Below are positions 21,601 to 24,569 of a DNA stretch of 24,569 nucleotides, piece after piece. The stretch lies in contig RSEH01000403.1 in assembly GCA_006503475.1 (NCBI GenBank), positions 1 through 24,569 on the forward strand. The letters are read 5' to 3'. Under the pieces are notes generated by a model that made no database searches, was not told the origin of the DNA, and saw nothing but the letters and a program-made list of their open reading frames with translations. Both the position numbers and the translations under genes were made by a program. Within the stretch, counting starts at the first letter, position 1. Each line of letters begins with the position of its first letter. This DNA comes from Stentor roeselii (lineage: Eukaryota > Ciliophora > Heterotrichea > Heterotrichida > Stentoridae).

Positions 21601-24569
21601 GCTGATGAATGAGGATTTATTTCTTTTGGAGAATATTCTCCTGGGCCTGGGACTTTTTCTAGTTTTTTTATATTTCTTTCTGCTGTTGAAAATACCCAAG
21701 TTGGTCCTTTTTCTTTTGGTTCTATGTTGTAGGTATTTGGAGAAGGGTTTTCATTTTTTATTATCTGTTCTCTTGATTCCGTGCCAAAACGGTAAGAAGG
21801 AGATTTTGGTCTTGTTGCTAAATCTCCTGCTTCTTTTGAATAAGCTCCTGGGCCTGGACTTGATTCTCTTATTTTTTCAACTGGTCTTCCAGTAATCGAA
21901 TACCCAACACCTTGATTTATTTCTTTTACTTCATAAGTTCCTACTCCAGGAGTATCTAAAGCTTTACTCAAAGCAGGTCTTTCTGAAGTTGTATAAGCGA
22001 AACCTGGTTTATTACTTTCACGAGGAGAATAAAATCCAGGGCCTGGTGTTTGTTCAAATTGAAGATGATCTCTTGGTTCTGAAGAAAATTTCCATTGATA
22101 TCCTTTATCTTTTATCTGAACATCGTAATCTCCAGGAGCTGGAAAAGTTTCTTTTAAAAGATTTTCACGTTTTTCAGTACCGAATTTATATTCAGGGGAT
22201 TTTGGCCTTGTTGCCTTATCTCCAGTTTCCGGATGATAAAAATTTGGAGCAGGAGTTGATTCTTGAATTTTTTCAAGAGGCTTTACACCCATGGTGAATT
22301 GGGGACCTTCAGGCTTTTCGGATCTTATTTCGTATGTGCCTACACCAGGGGATTCGTTTGGTTTGGTTATAGATGTTCTGGAAGATGTTGGGAAAATTGG
22401 AGCTGTTGAGTGGAATTGAGTTTCTTGAGGGGTGTATTGACCTGGACCTGGGGCTTTTTCTATTGTTTTGGTTTCTCTTTTTTCAGTTCCAAAGGACCAG
22501 AGTGGACCTTTTTCTTTAGTATCGATGTTATATGAAGTTGGTGATGGGTTATCATCTTTAATGATTTTTTCTCTTGTTTCTGAATTGAACTTATAGGAAG
22601 GAGATTTAGGCCTTGTAGGTAAGTCATTAGGATTATACATTGCAGGGCCTGGACTTGACTCTATGATTTTTTCAAGTGGTCTGCTTTTCATTGTAAATTG
22701 AGGACCTTGGACAGTTTCTTTCAATTCATATGTGCCGACTCCGGGAGTTTCTGGAGCCTTACTCAAAGCAGGACGTTCTGATTTTCCAAATAAAACTTCA
22801 GGAGACTTAGGCCTTGTAGGTAAATCATCAGGATTATAATTCGCAGGCCCTGGACTTGACTCTGTCACCTTTTCAAGAGGTCTGCTTCTCATTGTATATT
22901 GAGGACCTTGAACAGTTTCTTTAACTTCATATGTACCGACTCCAGGAGTTTCAGGTGCTTTACTTAATTCAGGACGTTCTGATTTTCCAAACAAAACTCC
23001 AGGAGACTTAGGCCTGGTTGGTAAGTCATCAGGATTATAATTTGCAGGACCAGGATTTGATTCTTTGATTTTTTCAAGTGGTCTGCTTACCATAGTAAAC
23101 TGAGGACCTTGAAGAGTTTCTTTCAATTCATACGTTCCTACTCCAGGAGTGTCAGGTGCTTTACTCAACTCAGGACGTTCTGATTTATCGAATACAAATC
23201 CAGAAAACTTGGGCCTTGTTGGTAAATCATCAGGATTGTAATTACCAGGACCCGGACTTGACTCTCTCACCTTTTCAAGTGGTCTATTTCCCATGGTATA
23301 TTGAGGACCTTGAAGAGTTTCTTTCAATTCATATGTTCCGACTCCAGGAGTATCAGGTGCTTTACTTAAAGCAGGTCGCTCTGATTTTCCAAACAAAACT
23401 CCAGGAGATTTCGGCCTAGTAGGTAAATCATCAGGATTATAATTTGCAGGACCAGGATTTGATTCTCTGATTTTTTCAAGAGGTCTGCTTCCCATGGTAA
23501 ACTGAGGACCTTGAATAGTTTCTTTCAATTCATATGTTCCGACTCCGGGAGTTTCAGGTGCTTTACTTAAAGCAGGACGTTCTGATTTTCCAAACAAAAC
23601 TCCAGGAGATTTTGGCTTGGTCGGCGAATCATTAGGATTATAATTTGCAGGGCCTGGACTTGATTCTCTGACCTTTTCAAGTGGTCTGCTTCCCATAGTA
23701 AATTGAGGACCTTGAAGAGTTTCTTTCAATTCATACGTACCAACTCCAGGAGTTTCAGGTGCTTTACTTAGTTCAGGGCGTTCTGATTTTCCAAACAAAA
23801 CTCCAGGAGATTTCGGCCTGGTAGGTAAATCATCAGGATTATAATTTGCAGGGCCTGGACTTGACTCTCTGACCTTCTCAAGTGGTCTGCCTCTCATTGT
23901 ATATTGAGGACCTTGAACAGTTTCTTTGATTTCATAAGTACCGGCTCCAGGAGTCTCAGGTGCTTTACTCAATTCAGGACGTTCTGACTTTCCAAATAAA
24001 ACTCCAGGAGATTTCGGCCTAGTAGGTAAATCATCAGGATTATAATTTCCAGGACCAGGATTTGATTCTCTTATTTTTTCAAGTGGCCTACTTCCCATGG
24101 TATATTGAGGACCTTGAAGAGTTTCTTTAACTTCATATGTACCGACTCCAGGAGTATCTGGAGCCTTGCTCAAAGCAGGCCTCTCTGATTTTCCAAACAA
24201 AACTCCAGGAGATTTCGGCCTAGTAGGTAAGTCATCAGGATTATAATTTGCAGGGCCTGGACTTGAATCTCTGACTGTTTCAATTGGTCTGCTTCTCATT
24301 GTATATTGAGGACCTTGAAGTGTTTCTTTATGTTCATATGTACCAACTCCAGGAGTATCTGGAGCTTTACTCAAAGCAGGTCGTTCTGATTTTCCAAACA
24401 AAACTCCAGGGGATTTCGGCCTGGTTGGTAAATCATCAGGATTATAATTGGCAGGACCAGGATTCGATTCTCTGATTTTTTCAGCAGGTCTGCTTCCCAT
24501 AGTAAACTGAGGACCTTGAATAGTTTCTTTCAATTCATATGTTCCGACTCCGGGAGTTTCAGGTGCTTT
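9162..24569 (-). CDS. Giant SHIPPO/STPG (sperm-tail PG-rich) repeat protein, partial, N-terminus off the right edge
   Basis: The frame is open from the right edge (KAPETPGVGTYE) to TAA at 9164-9162: 5,135 codons visible, no stop and no need for an intron. The initiator ATG lies outside the window. The protein consists mainly of about 33-aa SHIPPO/STPG repeats whose signature is (S/T)PGPGxY, often followed by a charged linker and an aromatic-containing (K/R)F(G/S)xExR motif. From the N-side there are nine 67-aa double repeats, fourteen 131-aa quadruple repeats (decaying toward the C-side), a degenerate zone, seven homogenised 129-134-aa modules, and a K/S/E-rich tail ending in KESRKK. Known STPG proteins (ODF3/CIMAP, STPG1/2) associate with ciliary and sperm-tail microtubules and are a few hundred residues long. 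By analogy this one may bind axonemal or cortical microtubules. It is predicted to be mostly disordered, with no membrane segment or enzyme domain visible. Confidence 0.92.
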   Translation of the reverse strand, partial: KAPETPGVGTYELKETIQGPQFTMGSRPAEKIRESNPGPANYNPDDLPTRPKSPGVLFGKSERPALSKAPDTPGVGTYEHKETLQGPQYTMRSRPIETVRDSSPGPANYNPDDLPTRPKSPGVLFGKSERPALSKAPDTPGVGTYEVKETLQGPQYTMGSRPLEKIRESNPGPGNYNPDDLPTRPKSPGVLFGKSERPELSKAPETPGAGTYEIKETVQGPQYTMRGRPLEKVRESSPGPANYNPDDLPTRPKSPGVLFGKSERPELSKAPETPGVGTYELKETLQGPQFTMGSRPLEKVRESSPGPANYNPNDSPTKPKSPGVLFGKSERPALSKAPETPGVGTYELKETIQGPQFTMGSRPLEKIRESNPGPANYNPDDLPTRPKSPGVLFGKSERPALSKAPDTPGVGTYELKETLQGPQYTMGNRPLEKVRESSPGPGNYNPDDLPTRPKFSGFVFDKSERPELSKAPDTPGVGTYELKETLQGPQFTMVSRPLEKIKESNPGPANYNPDDLPTRPKSPGVLFGKSERPELSKAPETPGVGTYEVKETVQGPQYTMRSRPLEKVTESSPGPANYNPDDLPTRPKSPEVLFGKSERPALSKAPETPGVGTYELKETVQGPQFTMKSRPLEKIIESSPGPAMYNPNDLPTRPKSPSYKFNSETREKIIKDDNPSPTSYNIDTKEKGPLWSFGTEKRETKTIEKAPGPGQYTPQETQFHSTAPIFPTSSRTSITKPNESPGVGTYEIRSEKPEGPQFTMGVKPLEKIQESTPAPNFYHPETGDKATRPKSPEYKFGTEKRENLLKETFPAPGDYDVQIKDKGYQWKFSSEPRDHLQFEQTPGPGFYSPRESNKPGFAYTTSERPALSKALDTPGVGTYEVKEINQGVGYSITGRPVEKIRESSPGPGAYSKEAGDLATRPKSPSYRFGTESREQIIKNENPSPNTYNIEPKEKGPTWVFSTAERNIKKLEKVPGPGEYSPKEINPHSSAPVFGSSKRTLFDAPSETPGVGTYEIRTEKTEGPQFTMGVKQLEKNRESSPGPGEYDHNKDFITRPKSPQYQFPKESLNKDIKDHYPAPGTYDVNYDANKGPSWKFSNETRLKDKIESSPGPGEYYQENIIKSTGFYISTAERPTFKENETPGVGTYEVKGMPEGPMFSMQGRQNEKLKESSPGPTTYNKETSDQLIKPKSPSHRFGTEKRLTVERNENPAPGDYEINFKDKGIEIRFGTENKNKEKVEITPGPGEYSPGNLKEKSQGFGFGSSERPGIGNFIDTPGVGSYEVRAKPEGPYYSLAGRPVEKIKESNVSPASYYPETGDVVTRPKSPSYKFSSQRREDQVKETTPAPGDYDLTIKDKGLEWKFGSESRSHLKIEEKPGPADYSPLDTKPKPTGFTFGTSERQIFSKEQDTPGAGTYEIREHNQGTGLTMTGRPLEKVRELIPGPGTYDKDSGDLATRPKSPSYKFSTETREKTIKDENPSPTAYNIEPKEKGPKWQFGSETRQVKITERAPGPGQYSPQETQPHSLAPVFSKTSKTDFNSPSDVPGPGTYEITKERPEGFTMQGRPVEKIRESSPGPGSYSPTEETATKPKSPQYTFSKETREKVIKDENPAPGSYETNFDLKKGPEWKFSTEQRLRTKVDNFPGPGEYNPEDNNPKTSGFVFSSSERPTLHEAPVSPGVGSYDIKGMPEGPHYTFHGRPSEKIQESTPAPNTYNPSSGDQATRPKSPSYKFGTEHRNQQIKDSNPAPGTYTIENKQQSPQWKFSSEPRDHTKIEQTPGPGDYSPREKDSKTGPTFGTSERPAPKESETPGVGTYDIKETSQGPEFSLRGRLPEKAIEITPGPSSYDKEAGETATRPKSPAYTFAKQKRETEERNENPAPGTYDINFKERGIEWQFGIDKRTKDKFEQTPGEYSSRDKDLKQAGFKFSHSERPALSQAPETPGVVSYEFKGMPSGPSYSQTGKSLEKTTEITPAPTEYTPHGLTTVPKSPSSKFISENQEKPTKETNPSPGSYQVNIKDKSSQLPFESKQKNPSKIEKNPEPDQSSPQENTPRSPVLKFTTSDQPTFNKSPEKPDVRSSNPKEIPSGPHYTISGKTSEKVRESSPGKKIYKEKDEFITKTISELDKFGNEKRSSVLQKDSQVPGSYERDLKDKGTWKSGTEKRNDEKEGKIPGEYYKRESNTKGFVFGTSERQTLRKEQDSPGVNEVKDKNQGTGFTMAGRPVEKVRESSPGTYDKDSGDLLSKQKSPSYKLSTETREKIIKDENPSPRGYNIETKEKVPKHQLSSETQQVKITEKSPEPGQSSVIPKPSKTTEKFSPDTPSPGTHQLNKERPGKEITMQERLLEKIPESSPDPYNQNEDKASKVKYPQFTREKVLKDEKLDSANYDINFEANKGTQWKVSNESRVVKKIENSPGPEEYSPHEKNQKSTEFLFSASERPALNQVSDPPGIGSFNIKGMPEGPHYSMGTRPSQKISEDTPGSNYYPSTGDLATHPKSPSYKFGTEKRVIETKDPNLSLEESSSREQSPSRKGQIFKTTSKSPLKEEKNTSGTKSSNIPSSNMPQSSFKPTPSESLKNLHPSISNKEKSENPKNLKSSSSKFVNEKKEKLQKNDLVSSKSNPEFKDQVQEKRFSKDLKENFKNSNEDRPGYYSPRISESSKGPIFGTAFRQGSIETAENPLLKNNTLKEKREKIPLKEKPETLQEEDKKEPDEIEKRKKSPSYQYRTETRKSLKDDNSPAFYDVNNPRTGQRFSPERKERVQRDQHPGPADYSPRESSPGTKGVVFGTSLRSPLTENQEGASVGTYDVSGKPGGIYYTMQGRPRDFNKDDSPGPGDYSVEEGNKAIRPKAPSVIFSKESTGRGPIEKEGEGFYYIENQRQGNERRFSLEKREKVIYEGKLLEREYTNEDYLLKQNFYSSAARKDSEKKDSPEVTSYDVKESKKRQFIVQPKAHDPKRENLQETEEYDKEREDFVTSSKSPGYKFGIDSRSKQQTGESPGTGYYEIYSKREGFQSKVSEEKGGDKKDENPGILDSARKNPDFSSKAENVGSPRFPIGKTSETSGVGFYNIKGMPEGPQFSMQSKPHETKKQDSPGFYYQYSDDPSKPRHPSYQSGVEKRAKGVEKDFTPGEYEVDYESQKRESGFTLGPERKDVKVESTPSDYDPKDQKYSSKGAFIGTASRFPVTQTSETSGPGFYELKGMPEGPHYSIQSKHQELPKYGGPKIYYQDSDDPSKPRLPSYQIGDEKKVKGVEKDFTSGEYEVDHDLQKRGSGWAFGSERKDVKVESTPSDYDPKDPKYSSKAVVIGTASRFPAPQTSETSGAGYYELKGMPEGPHYSIQSKNQESPKYGSPGIYYQDSDDPTKPRNPSYQVGVEKKDKRGENDKRGSDDNEVDYESQKRGSGLNLGSERKNVKVESTPLDYDPKDPKYSSKGIIIGTASRFPETKTSEKSGPGFYELKGMPEGPYYTIQSKPHETKKQDSPKIYYQDSDDPTKPRHPSYQSDVKKRVKGVENDNPNPGEYEVDYESQKRGSGFTLGSERKDVKVESTPSDYDPKDPKYSSKGAFIGTTSRFPATQTSETSGPGYYDLKGMPEGPHYSIQSKHQESTKFVSPGPAYYNQDSDNPTKPKYPSYKFSSDSREKTVNNENPGPGTYDLDYDDKKKGSGWTFGSERKEVKVESKPAPSDYDPKDPKYSSKAAVIGTASRFPAPQTSETSGAGFYELKDMPDGPHYTIQSKHQEYTKYGSPGPGYYYQDSDDPSKPRHPSYKFGFDGRGKTVNDENPAPGTYDLDYDLQKRGSGWTLGSERKEIKIESTPAPTDYDPKDPRYSSKAAIIGTASRFPAPKTSETSGPGYYDLKGMPEGPHYSIQSKHQQSPKYESPGPGYYNQDSDDPSKPRHPSYKFSSDGRGKTVNNENPAPGTYDLDYENKKKGSGWTFGSERNEIKIESTPSDYDPTDPRYSSKAAIIGTASRFPDSQSSETSGPGYYLLKGMPEGPQYTMQGKYQDPEKFITPGPGDYNEEPGVKLTMPRSPAYTFGQERRDIVFENDEFNIGTYDIEANKRLVEWKLRSEQSDKKTNENLQKTPGDEGFRYSPRGNFNDNSRETYRIEYKKFITDRKDSPEQKFQEKYENLPRSSHHSPRKSSPTSKIPIESSKRTLYEVSESPEYGKFNLQGKYSSQHPEEKSQYTKTSGLPEAFDSHKDSELKEKAISKIFSERLSGEQTSRNSSPSTKGPVLVQGSRISPIRVTDGELPMNDLKSPSGVSKFSPGRRSQESLRETEYFPRVPSPNSRRSVFGTSAIALIGKTSEGIKTGNYESSKVMTEGSEYLVQGMKGILKETSHDPGFYEHREYEVKGEEKSPRYRFSYEFTEKIGENDYSQGYYQVQGRREGQEVKVMTEGKLGMDLNEDDSVNRKFKITDNEPGLKIDEIQPLAPSEPYQNLLQEKNQKKIEISNPASLKSKETFSSYKFSGESKAISNENLFSGIESKFQSETENIKVSGNKEPLQGSDFYSQGKWQTNLKLRTSEEREVKNETKPDEVFSTEKLINSNQFKDFQEKFSNQGLQKIENPSEQVETKKDLQKGPQYSSIKTYNEISKRDLTTKIQNEEFSLKSKKTLESEVQNNVKRTGWTFGAEEVQPRSGESSRQALHDVIESPSIESYAQGVPSGPYYSINYKSEESQGNYFKSITELTSKEKPSIKRKSREKVLVTEMTEIYQIQDKTQENKSKNPEMAFSSRNNENNKPPLPSPRAQIIENQQKFKSRREKVIEVDPNDAELAEFKLSLENSRKMLKDEKDQVKSGIKESLSAENFYFKRSEVANPVIVTPSSEVNYRKSMQNAQNYGKSIFSSEKKDKLEDSAGSGRSSVKSSSKFEDSGRKKLQVREKIEKIPVNIKVPGDKVGKESKNFEIKGNKVVSSYIIASDGRKKMAYEEENKNMGISSPLVSRPATQKNLQFVENKMIAEGDRQKIIKTFNFSEPGSPYGELSDSQRKQGEDSSQTDKKSSKDPKKPPKSKDHQLITKKKFKEEKYSMYQAKPLEKGKNLGKIDDQSSSIKSFKSVPDLGAARKSPATKGSSNFAIIEKKASAEYLKDKVEKKGEDNEKIFSKTESNFNLKSRQTAIEVGSPLEASRKEQNLSKESRKK
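12621..15374 (-). repeat. Second homogenised array: seven modules of 387-402 bp
   Basis: Modules begin at K-G-M-P-E-G-P; their P/G codons lie near 15355, 14968, 14581, 14191, 13801, 13399 and 12997, and an eighth, diverged one near 12601. The steps are 387, 387, 390, 390, 402, 402 and 396 bp. Each carries KGMPEGPHYSIQSK, YYxQDSDDPSKPRHPSYK, GTYDLDY/GEYEVDY, ERKDVKVESTPSDYDPKDPKYSSK and IGTASRFP...SETSGPGYYEL. The four on the N-side have lost part of the PG core of the first two sub-repeats (387-390 bp); the three on the C-side keep PGPGYY and APGTYD (396-402 bp). Confidence 0.93.
15375..17210 (-). repeat. Degenerate SHIPPO zone
   Basis: It starts as a fifteenth module (KGMPEGPHYSMGTRPSQK, from 17210) but quickly becomes a Ser/Lys-rich segment with few PG cores (about 16550-17000). 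Isolated good repeats then reappear: DRPGYYSPR, QHPGPADYSPRE, EGASVGTYDV and DSPGPGDYS. It separates the two more regular arrays and looks like old repeats that escaped homogenisation. Confidence 0.75.
17211..22721 (-). repeat. Fourteen SHIPPO modules of about 131 aa (about 394 bp)
   Basis: Each module has four sub-repeats in order: (a) xEGPxFTMxGRPxEKxxESSPGPxxY; (b) ATRPKSPSYKFGTExR...NPxPxxY; (c) KEKGPxWxFxxExR...PGPGxYSPxE; (d) FxxSERPxxxxxxETPGVGTYEI. The first begins at 22721 and the fourteenth ends before 17210. Modules on the N-side keep all four PG cores. From about 18750 leftward many cores are lost or altered (for example PEPDQ, PGKKIY, PDPY), so the modules are diverging. Recognisable module types recur in the same order (see findings). 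Confidence 0.88.
22722..24569 (-). repeat. Array of 201-bp (67-aa) tandem units, about 9.2 copies
   Basis: Unit starts (KET[I/L/V]QGPQ[F/Y]TM) fall exactly every 201 bp from 24530. Each unit carries two PG cores: ES(S/N)PGPANYNPDD and ETPGVGTYE, joined by LPTRPKSPGVLFGKSERP. Units differ at a handful of sites with no length variation. Residue patterns (I/L/L/V/L at the fourth position, IN/VS/IN/VS/VS in the ES(N/S) motif) recur every five units, revealing a 1,005-bp higher-order period: 24481-24569 matches 23476-23564 with only 3 mismatches in 89 bases. The array continues beyond the right edge. Confidence 0.93.

Noticed and set aside
9292-24475. Many open frames on the + strand and in other minus frames within the giant gene
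   Set aside because: They follow the repeat periodicity, have biased L/F/S or Q/K-rich compositions and are shadows of the repeat coding sequence.
24531-24533. Apparent start of the giant protein near the right edge
   Set aside because: The codon is TTG inside a repeat (GTYEL-KET). The frame remains open to the last base with perfect repeat sequence, so the true start lies outside the window.
22722-24569. CRISPR array or satellite DNA
   Set aside because: The 201-bp units are contiguous, in frame and protein-coding with conserved PG cores; there are no spacers.
9162-24569. Collagen- or titin-like protein
   Set aside because: Pro-Gly content comes from spaced PGPGxY motifs, not Gly-X-Y triplets or Ig/PEVK domains.
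1-24569. Bacterial origin
   Set aside because: A spliceosomal-type 15-nt intron, septin, PLAC8 and SHIPPO-repeat proteins, and lack of operon/RBS structure all indicate a eukaryote.

Overview
This window looks like macronuclear DNA of a heterotrich ciliate, most probably Stentor or a close relative. The main evidence is a 15-nt GT...AG intron (4312-4326) whose removal joins two coding segments into one 127-aa protein. TAA, TAG and TGA all end genes here and Trp is TGG, which fits Stentor's standard code and argues against heterotrichs with reassigned stops. The DNA is AT-rich and the genes are packed almost end to end: 5 and 25 bp between two divergent pairs of start codons, 7 bp between convergent stops, and 18 bp between two same-strand genes. 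No tRNA, rRNA, mobile element or CRISPR array was seen.

Layout. 1-778 holds no convincing gene; its left 240 bases are C-poor and may be the 5' flank of a minus-strand gene lying off the left edge. 779-3605 carries four minus-strand genes: a small protein with an N-myristoylation-type start, an unrecognised basic protein, a ZNRD2/Sjogren-autoantigen-type zinc-ribbon protein and a coiled-coil protein. 3606-4188 is a divergent promoter region with a sharp switch of strand composition in its middle. 4189-8278 holds the intron-containing gene (+), a short secreted protein (-), a PLAC8 cysteine-rich protein (+), a parallel beta-helix protein (-), a single-pass membrane protein (+) and a divergent septin GTPase (-). 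8279-9161 is the largest gene-free stretch next to a major gene.

The rest of the window, 9162-24569 (63 percent), is one uninterrupted minus-strand reading frame of at least 5,135 codons, still open at the right edge. It encodes a giant protein built from SHIPPO/STPG (sperm-tail PG-rich) repeats with PGPGxY cores. Such repeats are known in ciliary and microtubule-associated proteins. Three zones are visible from N to C: nine near-identical 67-aa units, fourteen modules of about 131 aa that grow more degenerate, and a second homogenised array of seven 129-134-aa modules. A lysine/serine/glutamate-rich tail without repeats follows. The arrays have nested higher-order periods (five units, three modules, and a recurring three-module cassette), so the gene seems to have grown by repeated segmental duplication.

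No metabolic pathway links the neighbours. The giant SHIPPO protein, septin and coiled-coil protein would suit a cortex/cytoskeleton theme, but that is inference from family membership, not from any operon logic. A recurrent ATAA directly before the ATG (six of ten starts) and the tiny intergenic gaps suggest very short 5' leaders.
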